DNA of 64,000 nucleotides. It comes from Lachnospiraceae bacterium. Its GTDB lineage: Bacteria; Bacillota; Clostridia; Lachnospirales; Lachnospiraceae. Position numbers and translations under genes: made by a program. This document shows, in pieces, positions 34,980 through 43,270 of this stretch (position 1 is its first letter; each line of letters opens with the position of its first letter). The notes beneath the pieces were generated by a model that had not been told where the DNA came from, did no database searches, and saw only the letters and a list, made by a program, of their open reading frames with translations. The stretch lies in NCBI GenBank assembly GCA_022510565.1, contig JAFLTE010000007.1, forward strand, positions 1 through 64,000, given 5' to 3'.

Positions 34980-36686
34980 ATGGATTACATTATATTAGTG
35001 GGTGTACTGGTGCTTTTTATCGCGCTCTTTATGGGCAGTGAATATGTAAGCAACAGGAAATATCAAAAGAAATATTTGGAAAAAATCTATCAGAGCTACG
35101 GGGTGACTTCTGAGAGGAATTATAAGGCCGGTGAACTGGAGCATATCGCAATGTATTACCTCAAACATTCTGCGCCGCATCAGATTGATGATATCACGTG
35201 GAATGATTTGGACATGGACAGCCTTTACAAGAAGATGAATACATCCTGCAGTGCGGCGGGGGATGAATATCTTTATTACAGGCTGCGGACACCGATTTAT
35301 GATAAGTCCGAGATAGAGCATATGGAGTCTCGAATCGGCTATTTCATGGAGCATGAGAAAGAACGGCACGATGTACAGAAGATGCTCTTAAGTCTTGGCA
35401 GGACAGGTAAATACTCGATTTATGAATACTTAGACAATCTGGATACACTCGGGGAGCGTAGAAATGCAGGCTATTTTGTGAGTATTATTCTGTTGATTGC
35501 ATGTGTCGGACTTATGTTTGTGTCACTTCCGATAGGCATGGTGGCGCTGCTTGGAATGCTGTGTCACAATATGGTTGGCTATTATAAAGAGTATAAACAG
35601 ATTGACCCATATATTACCAGTTTCCGCTATATTAACAGACTGATTGACAGCGCGCAACAGTTGGGGCGTCGGGAAATAGCAGGCATTGCCGAGGAACAGA
35701 AAAGGCTGCGGGATTGCAGTCGGCAGATGAAAGGATTTGTCAGAAATACTTACCTGATTGTTTTTACAGAAAAGGGAAACGGCAATCCGCTCGGCGTTTT
35801 GATGGATTATCTTCGAATGATTTTTTATCTGGACCTGATACAGTTTAATAATGCGCTTCGTGCAGTGCGGGGGCATATGTCACAGATTGATGAGATGATT
35901 ACGCTGTTTGGGCAGATTGAGACGGCGGTGGTAATCGGTTCCTACCGAAACAGCCTTACAGACGGGTATTGCATACCGGAGCTTCATTATGAGCGGGATG
36001 CGGGCAGACATATAGAAATTGAAGACTTATACCACCCGTTGTTGACTAATGCAGTCAAAAATTCCGTTTCAACGGATAAGGGTGTACTCATAACGGGCTC
36101 CAATGCTTCCGGGAAATCCACGTTCTTACGTGCTGTGGCAATATGTTCACTGCTGGCGCAGACAACCCACACTTGTCCCGCTGAGCGTTATGAGGCACCA
36201 AGTCTTCGCATATATTCTTCCATGTCTCTTAAGGATGATTTGCTGGGCGGACAGAGTTATTACATGGTAGAAATCCGTTCCATCAAGAGAATACTGGAAC
36301 AGGTTCAGCAGGCGGAAAAAGAACGGTGTTATGTTCTGTGTTTTGTGGATGAGGTTCTTCGAGGAACCAATACAGTGGAGCGGATTGCGGCATCCACGCA
36401 GATTATGCGAATGCTGTCTGTGGAGCATGCATTTTGTTTTGCGGCAACCCATGATGTGGAATTAACTAAGCTTTTAGAAAAAGAATATAACAATTTCCAC
36501 TTTGAGGAACGCATTGAGGAGGATGATATTTTCTTCCCGTATAAATTATTGAAAGGACCTGCCACGACCAGGAATGCGATTGCGCTTCTCAAGATGTTGG
36601 GATATGATGCCCGGATTATCACGGAGGCGGAGCAGATGGCGGAAAGATTCCTTGAAAGTGGAAATTGGCAGAATAATTCGCAATAG
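34980..36686 (+). CDS. Membrane-anchored MutS-like ATPase
   Basis: A 568-aa protein with an N-terminal membrane helix (~3-20) and a further hydrophobic pair (~165-200). It ends in a MutS-type ATPase domain with Walker A GSNASGKST and Walker B CFVDEVLRGTN, followed by ATHDVELT. The mismatch-recognition and clamp domains of MutS are missing. It belongs to the short MutS-related family of Firmicutes and Bacteroidetes, whose function is unknown. The tight spacing to the amidohydrolase gene suggests cotranscription. Confidence 0.8.
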   Translation: MDYIILVGVLVLFIALFMGSEYVSNRKYQKKYLEKIYQSYGVTSERNYKAGELEHIAMYYLKHSAPHQIDDITWNDLDMDSLYKKMNTSCSAAGDEYLYYRLRTPIYDKSEIEHMESRIGYFMEHEKERHDVQKMLLSLGRTGKYSIYEYLDNLDTLGERRNAGYFVSIILLIACVGLMFVSLPIGMVALLGMLCHNMVGYYKEYKQIDPYITSFRYINRLIDSAQQLGRREIAGIAEEQKRLRDCSRQMKGFVRNTYLIVFTEKGNGNPLGVLMDYLRMIFYLDLIQFNNALRAVRGHMSQIDEMITLFGQIETAVVIGSYRNSLTDGYCIPELHYERDAGRHIEIEDLYHPLLTNAVKNSVSTDKGVLITGSNASGKSTFLRAVAICSLLAQTTHTCPAERYEAPSLRIYSSMSLKDDLLGGQSYYMVEIRSIKRILEQVQQAEKERCYVLCFVDEVLRGTNTVERIAASTQIMRMLSVEHAFCFAATHDVELTKLLEKEYNNFHFEERIEEDDIFFPYKLLKGPATTRNAIALLKMLGYDARIITEAEQMAERFLESGNWQNNSQ

Positions 36687-36731
36687 CTTGATGTTTTGAA
36701 GATTGTGAAATATAGAAGAAAGGTATTCCAT

Positions 36732-37202
36732 ATGAAAGTGACTATCTATACGGACGGGGCTGCGCGGGGCAATCCGGAGGGACCGGGCGGTTACGGGACG
36801 GTATTACAGTATATTGACGGGAAGGGAACATTGCATGAGCGTGAATATAGCGCCGGATACAAAAAGACCACCAACAACCGCATGGAACTGATGGCGGCAA
36901 TCGTAGGTCTGGAAGCGTTGACGAAGCCTTGCGAGGTGACACTTATTTCCGACTCCAAGTATGTGACGGATGCCTTTAATCAGCATTGGATAGAGGGATG
37001 GGTGAGTAAAAACTGGAAGACTGCGGGAAACAAGCCGGTCAAGAACATAGATTTATGGGAAAGGCTGCTGCGTGCGATGGAGCCTCATCGGGTAACTTTC
37101 CGGTGGGTTAAGGGGCACGACGGACATCCGGAGAATGAGCGCTGTGACAAATTAGCAACATCTGCGGCGGATGGTACAGACTTACTTGACGATACGTTCT
37201 GA
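36732..37202 (+). CDS. rnhA: Ribonuclease HI
   Basis: Degrades RNA in RNA-DNA hybrids. The four carboxylates expected for metal binding are visible in [29 protein letters not shown] and [12 protein letters not shown]; the basic-region HW motif ([14 protein letters not shown]) is also present. At 156 aa it matches the E. coli enzyme. ATG 36732 with GAAAGG upstream is favoured over an in-frame start at 36696. Confidence 0.95.
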   Translation: MKVTIYTDGAARGNPEGPGGYGTVLQYIDGKGTLHEREYSAGYKKTTNNRMELMAAIVGLEALTKPCEVTLISDSKYVTDAFNQHWIEGWVSKNWKTAGNKPVKNIDLWERLLRAMEPHRVTFRWVKGHDGHPENERCDKLATSAADGTDLLDDTF

Positions 37203-37261
37203 TTAGTGGTATCATAGGTATATCTTGAGCACATATCTTTTAAAGGGAAGGATGGAGACAG

Positions 37262-37450
37262 ATGACAAATTTGGTTTTATTTATAAACTCATTTTTATCG
37301 TACTTGTTATTATTCGTATTGATTATTGCGTTGGTGATTGTTGCCTGCATTATCGGTGTGAAGTGGAGAAAGAGTAAGGATGCTAAGGCTGCTGCCAATG
37401 CGGATGTTGCCGCCGGAGCAGAGACGGCAGAGGGCAATACCACCGCATAG
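37262..37450 (+). CDS. Small single-pass membrane protein
   Basis: A 62-aa protein with one long hydrophobic helix (~8-36), then a short basic stretch (KWRKSKD) and an Ala-rich tail. The layout resembles small membrane anchor proteins, but no family is recognised. A GGGAAGGATGG ribosome site lies close upstream and a terminator follows at 37479, which supports its being a real gene. Confidence 0.6.
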   Translation: MTNLVLFINSFLSYLLLFVLIIALVIVACIIGVKWRKSKDAKAAANADVAAGAETAEGNTTA

Positions 37451-37478
37451 TAATGTGGAACTGCATATAAAGTGTGTA

Positions 37479-37507
37479 GGGGTGTTCGTTTATTGAACAC
37501 CCTTTTA
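37479..37507 (+). terminator. Terminator after the small membrane protein
   Basis: GGGTGTTC (37480-37487) pairs with GAACACCC (37495-37502), followed by TTTTA. Confidence 0.8.
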
Positions 37508-37524
37508 TGTGATAGGAGTGTGTG

Positions 37525-38517
37525 ATGGCGAAATCCGCGAATCAGAAACTTAAGTTGTTATACCTTTTGAAGATTCTCACGGAGCAGTCTGACGAGGAGC
37601 ACTGTATGAGTGCACAGGCATTGATTGATGCATTGGGCGTATACGACATCAAGGCGGAACGTAAGAGTATCTATGATGATATTGCGCAGCTTATCGATTT
37701 CGGCTATGATATCGTACTTGTGAAAGCCAAGAGCGGCGGTGGATACTATCTGGCTGGAAGGGAATTTGAACTGGCGGAGCTAAAACTTCTGGTGGAGACT
37801 GTTCAGGCATCCCGATTTCTGACTCTTAAGAAATCCAGAGAACTCATTGCTAAAATTGAAAAATTGGCATCCAAAGCGGAAGCGGGACAGTTACAGCGTC
37901 AGGTGTATGTCGCAAACCGCATTAAGACAGCCAATGAGAGTATTTATTACATTGTAGATGATATTCATCGGGCAATTCAGAATAATGAGCAGATTTCTTT
38001 TCAATATCTGGATTGGAATCTCAATAAGGAATTGGTGCCCCGCAAGGACGGTAAGATATACAGAATCAGTCCCTGGGCACTGACTTGTAAGGATGAAAAT
38101 TATTATTTGATTGCCCACGAAAACGAGAGTAATTCCATCAAACATTTTCGCGTGGACAAGTTGGGGCATATTCAGGTCCTTACAGGAGTTGCCAGACAAG
38201 GGGCAGAGATGTTTGACCGGTTTGATATCGCGGCCTATGCAAATAAGACATTTGGTATGTATGGCGGTAAAGAAGAAATCGTCACGCTGGAGTTTGAAAA
38301 TCGTTTCATCGGTGTTGTCTTAGATCGATTTGGTAAGGAAATTTCCGTCAGACCAAGAGATGCACAACATTTCTCCGTCAGAGTGCAAGTGGCATTGAGC
38401 GGTCAGTTCTTCGGATGGCTTACGGGACTTGGCGCAGGTGCGAAGATTACTGCACCGGCGGCGGTCGTGGAGGAGTACCGCAGCTATCTGCAGGGAGTGG
38501 TAGGTCAGTATATATAA
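37525..38517 (+). CDS. WYL-domain transcriptional regulator
   Basis: A 330-aa DeoR/YafY-like regulator. An N-terminal winged helix (~5-80; SANQKLKLLYLLKILTEQ...DDIAQLIDFGYDI) is followed by a WYL domain (~140-225) and a C-terminal WCX-like extension. The WYL core is seen as ISPWALTCKDENYYLIAHEN. WYL regulators sense small ligands or nucleic acids, and their targets often adjoin them; here the next gene is an aminotransferase. ATG 37525 follows a GTG at 37522; TAGGAG precedes it. Confidence 0.87.
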   Translation: MAKSANQKLKLLYLLKILTEQSDEEHCMSAQALIDALGVYDIKAERKSIYDDIAQLIDFGYDIVLVKAKSGGGYYLAGREFELAELKLLVETVQASRFLTLKKSRELIAKIEKLASKAEAGQLQRQVYVANRIKTANESIYYIVDDIHRAIQNNEQISFQYLDWNLNKELVPRKDGKIYRISPWALTCKDENYYLIAHENESNSIKHFRVDKLGHIQVLTGVARQGAEMFDRFDIAAYANKTFGMYGGKEEIVTLEFENRFIGVVLDRFGKEISVRPRDAQHFSVRVQVALSGQFFGWLTGLGAGAKITAPAAVVEEYRSYLQGVVGQYI

Positions 38518-38578
38518 GTTGTTATATTATTTCGCATGAATGATTGTATGAAAAAGTGATACGTAAAGGAGCAGCAAC

Positions 38579-39751
38579 ATGAGTATTCAATTCGCAGATC
38601 GCATGAAAGATTATGAGGCAGGGATTTTTCAAGTATTGAACGAGAAAAAGGACGCTGCCGAGAAGCAGGGGAAGAAGATATATAATCTGTCTGTGGGGAC
38701 ACCGGACTTTCCTCCTGCGGAGCATATTGTGAACGCGGTGGTTGAGGCGGCCAAAAAACCTGAGAACTATAAATATGCATTGGTTGATATACCGGAGCTG
38801 ATTGAGGCTGTGCAGAAGCGTTATGAGAAGCGATACGGCGTATCGCTTGAAACGGATGAAATTATGTCCGTATACGGCTCTCAGGAGGGCATCTCACATA
38901 TTTGCATGACTCTCTGTAATCCGGGAGATGTGGTGCTTGTACCCAATCCGGGATATCCTATTTTTGAAATCGGACCGTCATTGGCGGGAGCAGAGGTGGT
39001 TACTTACGATTTGACGGAAGAAAATCATTATCTGCCTGACTTTGACAGTATGGATGAAGAGATTCTTGCGAGAGCAAAATGTATGATTGTGTCCTATCCG
39101 TTAAATCCTGTGTGCAAGACAGCACCGGATGATTTCTATGAGAAGCTGATTCCTTGGGCGATAGAACATAATATTGTGATTATTCATGACAATGCGTACT
39201 CCGATATTATCTATGACGGCAGAGTAGGAAAATCAATCCTAAGGATTCCCGATGCGAAGAAGATTGCGGTAGAGTTCTATTCACTTTCCAAATCGTTCAA
39301 TTATACGGGTGCCAGAGTCAGCTTCTTAACGGGAAACAGAGACATAGTCGCAAACTTCAAGAGACTCCGCTCGCAGATAGACTACGGCACTTATCTGCCG
39401 GTACAGTACGGTGCGGTGGCGGCACTGACGGGTTCCGACCGGATGGTGAAAGAGCAATGCGCCGAGTACCAGAAGCGGCGTGATGCACTCTGCGGCGGTT
39501 TAAGAGCAATCGGCTGGCCGATGGAAGACAGTGAAGGTACGATGTTTGCATGGGCGAGGATTCCCGACGGTTACACGGATGATGTGGATTTTGTCATGGA
39601 ACTTGTGGAGAAGACAGGAGTGTTGTGCACACCGGGAAGCAGCTTCGGCACACTGGGTAAAGGGCATGTGCGATTTGCGCTTACCATGTCGGTCGAGATG
39701 ATAAAAGAAGCGGTTGATGCTATCGCACACTCGGGTATGATACACAAATAG
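38579..39751 (+). CDS. Class I/II pyridoxal-phosphate aminotransferase
   Basis: A 390-aa fold-type I aminotransferase related to LL-diaminopimelate and aspartate-type enzymes. The PLP-binding lysine is in YSLSKSFNYTGAR; the phosphate-binding region GSQEGISH and the aspartate in IHDNAYSDI are present. AAAGGAG precedes the ATG. The amino-acid substrate cannot be fixed from sequence alone. It follows the WYL regulator by 61 bases and ends at a terminator before nrdD2. Confidence 0.85.
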   Translation: MSIQFADRMKDYEAGIFQVLNEKKDAAEKQGKKIYNLSVGTPDFPPAEHIVNAVVEAAKKPENYKYALVDIPELIEAVQKRYEKRYGVSLETDEIMSVYGSQEGISHICMTLCNPGDVVLVPNPGYPIFEIGPSLAGAEVVTYDLTEENHYLPDFDSMDEEILARAKCMIVSYPLNPVCKTAPDDFYEKLIPWAIEHNIVIIHDNAYSDIIYDGRVGKSILRIPDAKKIAVEFYSLSKSFNYTGARVSFLTGNRDIVANFKRLRSQIDYGTYLPVQYGAVAALTGSDRMVKEQCAEYQKRRDALCGGLRAIGWPMEDSEGTMFAWARIPDGYTDDVDFVMELVEKTGVLCTPGSSFGTLGKGHVRFALTMSVEMIKEAVDAIAHSGMIHK

Positions 39752-39784
39752 TTGTATATTGTATAGTATATTTTTCTATATTTT

Positions 39785-39817
39785 GGGATATGTCACAAAA
39801 AGACATATCCCTTTTTG
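39785..39817 (+). terminator. Terminator after the aminotransferase gene
   Basis: GGGATATGTC (39785-39794) pairs with GACATATCCC (39802-39811) around a 7-nt loop, followed by TTTTT. Confidence 0.88.
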
Positions 39818-39841
39818 TTAGTTTTTCACTATGCTGAATCA

Positions 39842-39870
39842 TTGACATAATGGATTTCTTATCTTATACT
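39842..39870 (+). promoter_or_regulatory. Sigma-A promoter of the nrdD2 operon
   Basis: TTGACA (39842-39847), a 17-base spacer and TATACT (39865-39870), one of the strongest matches in the window. Confidence 0.85.
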
Positions 39871-39879
39871 AAATCTAAA

Positions 39880-39925
39880 CCACAAAATATAGTATTTTTA
39901 TGTCAACCGATACCATATTTTGTGC
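39880..39925 (+). promoter_or_regulatory. Two NrdR boxes upstream of nrdD2
   Basis: CCACAAAATATAGTAT (39880-39895) and ATACCATATTTTGTGC (39910-39925) each fit the 16-bp NrdR box pattern (acaCwATATaTwGtgt) with few mismatches. Their start-to-start distance is 30 bases, close to three helical turns, as expected for paired NrdR sites. They lie just downstream of the promoter, where NrdR would block transcription when dATP is high. Confidence 0.8.
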
Positions 39926-39982
39926 ATTTACTGCACCGAAAGATAAGCAGTACCTGCGTAAAATACCATGGAGGGGAAATGA

Positions 39983-42172
39983 ATGAGTAGTAAATTCGGG
40001 TCAGACAATGCAGTTGATGAAAATTACGGACTGGAATTTCAACCGGACAAGATTGTCAAGGTCGTCAAAAAAGACGGAAGTCTGGAGGCATTTAATGTTC
40101 AGAAAGTAATTGATGCCGTAGGAAAGAGTGCATACCGTGCGTTGACAAAGTTCACGGAGGAAGAGAAGCGTCATATATGTCAGACAGTTATTGATAAAGT
40201 CAACGATATGGGTGAGGAGCAGATTCCAATCCAGATCATGCACAATATTGTAGAAAGCGCGTTGGAGGATGTTAAACCCATCGTTGCCAAGAGCTACAGG
40301 GATTATCGAAATTACAAGCAGGATTTCGTCCGGATGATGGACGATGTCTACAAGAAAAGTCAATCAATTATGTACATAGGTGACAAGGAGAACGCTAATA
40401 CGGACAGCGCCCTTGTCTCTACGAAGAGAAGTTTGATTTTTAATCAATTTAATAAGGAATTATATCAGAAATTCTTTATGACGACGGAGGAGATTCAGGC
40501 ATGCCGTGACGGCTATCTGTATGTTCACGATATGTCGGCCAGGCGCGATACGATGAACTGCTGCCTTTTTAATGTGGCGGAAGTCTTAAGCGGCGGGTTT
40601 GAGATGGGTAATATCTGGTATAACGAGCCTAAGTCTCTGGACGTGGCGTTCGATGTCATCGGGGATATTGTTTTAAGTGCAGCAAGCCAGCAGTACGGCG
40701 GTTTCACCGTGCCTGAAGTGGATAAAATCCTGGAGCCGTATGCGGAGAAATCATACAAGCGCAATGTAGAAAAATATAAGAAATTAGGCGTAGACCAGGT
40801 GACTGCCGAAGCAGAGGCTTTGGCGGACGTGAAGCGCGAATTTGAACAGGGCTTTCAGGGATGGGAATACAAGTTTAACACAGTGGCCAGCAGCCGTGGC
40901 GACTATCCGTTCATTACCGTGACAGCGGGCATCGGAACCGGAAGATTTGCCAAGATGGCTACGATTATTATGTTGAATGTACGCCGCAAGGGACAGGGCA
41001 AGAAAGAGCATAAGAAACCGGTTCTTTTCCCGAAGATTGTATTTCTGTATGATGAGAATCTGCACGGAGAGGGTAAGGAACTTGAGGACGTATTTGAGGC
41101 GGGTGTTAAGTGCTCTGCCAAGACAATGTATCCTGACTGGCTGAGTCTTACCGGCAAAGGATATATTGCAAGTATGTATAAACAGTACGGCAAAGTAATC
41201 TCGCCGATGGGCTGCCGTGCATTCCTCTCACCGTGGTATGAGAGAGGTGGTATGCATCCTGCCGATGACGAGGATGTCCCCGTTTTCGTGGGAAGGTTCA
41301 ATATCGGTGTGGTATCATTGCATCTTCCGATGATTTTAGCGAAGTCCCGTCAGGAAAGCAGAGATTTCTATGAGGTATTGGATTATTATCTGAACCTGAT
41401 CCGGCAGCTTCATATCAGAACATATGCATATTTAGGTGAGATGCGTGCGTCCACGAATCCTCTTGCATACTGTGAAGGCGGTTTTTTGGGAGGGCATCTG
41501 CAGCTGCATGACAAGATTAAACCGATACTGAAAACAGCGACGGCTAGTTTCGGTATTACAGCTTTCAACGAGCTGCAGGAACTTTACAACGGTAAATCTC
41601 TTGTGGAGGACGGAGCTTTTGCGTTGGAAGTGCTGGAGCACATAAATAATAAAATTGCGGAATTTAAAGAGGAGGACGGCAACCTCTATGCCATTTACGG
41701 AACACCTGCGGAGAATCTGTGCGGATTACAGGTGAAGCAGTTCCGTGCGAAGTACGGTATTATCGAGGGTGTGTCCGACAGAGAATATGTCTCCAACAGC
41801 TTCCACTGTCATGTAACCGAAGATATTACCCCCATCGAGAAGCAGGATTTGGAGTATCGTTTCTGGGAGATGGCTAACGGCGGTAAGATTCAATATGTAA
41901 AATATCCGATTGATTATAACACGGACGCAATCAAGACTTTGATTCGCCGCGCTATGGACATGGGATTCTATGAGGGTGTCAACTTATCTTTGGCCTACTG
42001 TGATGACTGCGGACACCAGGAACTGGAAATGGATGTCTGCCCGGTATGCGGCAGCCGTAATCTTACGAAGATAGACCGTATGAACGGATATCTGGCTTAT
42101 TCCCGCGTGCACGGAGATACCAGATTGAGTGATGCAAAGATGGCAGAAATTGCAGAAAGGAAAAGTATGTAA
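39983..42172 (+). CDS. nrdD: Anaerobic ribonucleoside-triphosphate reductase (second copy)
   Basis: Second class III ribonucleotide reductase, 729 aa. It has an ATP-cone (~25-110), a catalytic barrel, a zinc site (CDDC...CPVC) and the glycyl-radical motif RMNGYLAYSRVHGDTR with Gly702. The radical-site context differs from the first copy (RTCGYIG), placing them in different NrdD subgroups. It is cotranscribed with its own nrdG, whose ATG overlaps its stop, and dut. NrdR boxes upstream indicate control by the dNTP-sensing repressor. Confidence 0.96.
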   Translation: MSSKFGSDNAVDENYGLEFQPDKIVKVVKKDGSLEAFNVQKVIDAVGKSAYRALTKFTEEEKRHICQTVIDKVNDMGEEQIPIQIMHNIVESALEDVKPIVAKSYRDYRNYKQDFVRMMDDVYKKSQSIMYIGDKENANTDSALVSTKRSLIFNQFNKELYQKFFMTTEEIQACRDGYLYVHDMSARRDTMNCCLFNVAEVLSGGFEMGNIWYNEPKSLDVAFDVIGDIVLSAASQQYGGFTVPEVDKILEPYAEKSYKRNVEKYKKLGVDQVTAEAEALADVKREFEQGFQGWEYKFNTVASSRGDYPFITVTAGIGTGRFAKMATIIMLNVRRKGQGKKEHKKPVLFPKIVFLYDENLHGEGKELEDVFEAGVKCSAKTMYPDWLSLTGKGYIASMYKQYGKVISPMGCRAFLSPWYERGGMHPADDEDVPVFVGRFNIGVVSLHLPMILAKSRQESRDFYEVLDYYLNLIRQLHIRTYAYLGEMRASTNPLAYCEGGFLGGHLQLHDKIKPILKTATASFGITAFNELQELYNGKSLVEDGAFALEVLEHINNKIAEFKEEDGNLYAIYGTPAENLCGLQVKQFRAKYGIIEGVSDREYVSNSFHCHVTEDITPIEKQDLEYRFWEMANGGKIQYVKYPIDYNTDAIKTLIRRAMDMGFYEGVNLSLAYCDDCGHQELEMDVCPVCGSRNLTKIDRMNGYLAYSRVHGDTRLSDAKMAEIAERKSM

Positions 42173-42681
42173 TGAGATACCACAATATTACCAAAGACGA
42201 CATGCTAAACGGCGATGGTCTGCGTGTGGTGCTTTGGCTGGCAGGCTGTACTCATTGCTGCAAGGAATGCCAAAACCCGATTACATGGGATCCTGATGGC
42301 GGACTGCCATTCGACGATGAGGCCAAGAAAGAAATTTTTGAGCAGTTGGAGAAGCCTTATATAAACGGCATTACTTTTTCCGGTGGAGATCCCCTACATG
42401 CAGCCAATCGTCTGGATGTGAGAGCGCTGATGAAAGAGATTAAGAAGAAATATCCGAAGAAGTCAATCTGGATGTATACCGGAGACAGTTGGGAAGATAT
42501 CTTGCATTATCCCCTTTTGAAGTATGTAGATGTGGTCGTGGACGGTGAGTTTAAGAATGAATTAAAAGACACCAAACTTCTATGGAAGGGAAGCAGCAAC
42601 CAGCGTGTGATTGACGTACAGGCAACTCTTAAACAGACAGACCCCGCCATTCCCATACTTTACTGCGGAGATTATGCGTAA
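42172..42681 (+). CDS. nrdG: Anaerobic ribonucleoside-triphosphate reductase activating protein (second copy)
   Basis: Radical SAM activase of the second NrdD, 169 aa. The cluster motif CxxxCxxC reads CTHCCKEC, followed by QNPITWDPDGG and FSGGDPL. The ATG shares its A with the nrdD2 stop, so translation is coupled. It differs clearly in sequence from the activase at 2234, consistent with two non-interchangeable enzyme pairs. Confidence 0.95.
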   Translation: MRYHNITKDDMLNGDGLRVVLWLAGCTHCCKECQNPITWDPDGGLPFDDEAKKEIFEQLEKPYINGITFSGGDPLHAANRLDVRALMKEIKKKYPKKSIWMYTGDSWEDILHYPLLKYVDVVVDGEFKNELKDTKLLWKGSSNQRVIDVQATLKQTDPAIPILYCGDYA

Positions 42682-42747
42682 GCAAACCGTAGGTTTTTCG
42701 AGGTTAGCATGCCCAAAAATTAACCGACAAAGAAAGAGGAACAGCGA

Positions 42748-43182
42748 TTGGAAACGATAAAGATTAAATATTTCTCGGATAAAATAGACAGACTGACTTA
42801 CATAGACGGGAAATCCGATTGGATCGATTTGCGCGCCGCAGAGGATGTCAGTTTGAAAGCGGGAGAGTTTAAACTGATTCCGTTGGGAGTCGGAATGGAA
42901 TTGCCGCAGGGTTATGAAGCGCATGTAGTGCCGAGAAGTTCAACCTTTAAGAATTTCGGTATCATTCAGACGAATCATCAGGGTGTAATTGATTCTTCAT
43001 ATTGCGGTGATAACGATCAGTGGTTTATGCCGGTGTACGCATTGAGAGACACACAGATTCACGTCAACGACAGAATCTGTCAGTTCCGTATTATGGAGAA
43101 TCAACCGAAGATTGTTTTTGATGAGGTAGAGCATTTAGGGAATGTCGATCGTGGTGGACACGGCAGTACAGGCAAGCAGTAA
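42748..43182 (+). CDS. dut: dUTP diphosphatase
   Basis: Trimeric dUTPase, 144 aa, which removes dUTP and supplies dUMP for thymidylate. Motifs in order: WIDLRAAED (motif 1), [12 protein letters not shown] (2), [10 protein letters not shown] (3, with the catalytic Asp), NDRICQFRI (4) and RGGHGSTG (5). The start is a TTG with AAAGAGGA 7 bases upstream; no ATG fits. It is the third gene of the NrdR-controlled nrdD2-nrdG2-dut unit, so dNTP synthesis and dUTP removal are coordinated. Its 3' end is followed by the hairpin/promoter arrangement of the spoVAF-like gene. Confidence 0.93.
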   Translation: METIKIKYFSDKIDRLTYIDGKSDWIDLRAAEDVSLKAGEFKLIPLGVGMELPQGYEAHVVPRSSTFKNFGIIQTNHQGVIDSSYCGDNDQWFMPVYALRDTQIHVNDRICQFRIMENQPKIVFDEVEHLGNVDRGGHGSTGKQ

Positions 43183-43204
43183 CCTTTTCTCTATCTCAGA
43201 AATA

Positions 43205-43235
43205 TGCATAAGAAAACTCCTTTCAAGACATACTA
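43205..43235 (+). promoter_or_regulatory. Candidate sigma-G promoter of the spoVAF-like gene
   Basis: TGCATA (43205-43210), an 18-base spacer and CATACTA (43229-43235) match the published sigma-G consensus TGAATA-N17/18-CATACTA with one mismatch in the -35 and a perfect -10. The predicted start point near 43242 lies in the loop of the terminator hairpin at 43213-43268. Confidence 0.6.
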
Positions 43236-43270
43236 GCAAAATAACTGTATAGTCTTGGAAGGAGTTTTTT
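43213..43270 (+). terminator. Terminator of the nrdD2-nrdG2-dut operon, containing the next gene's ribosome site
   Basis: A 17-bp stem with a single wobble pair joins 43213-43229 to 43252-43268 around a 22-nt loop and ends in TTTTTT. Its 3' arm includes AAGGAG (43259-43264), the Shine-Dalgarno of the spoVAF-like gene, so readthrough RNA would have this site paired. Confidence 0.9.
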
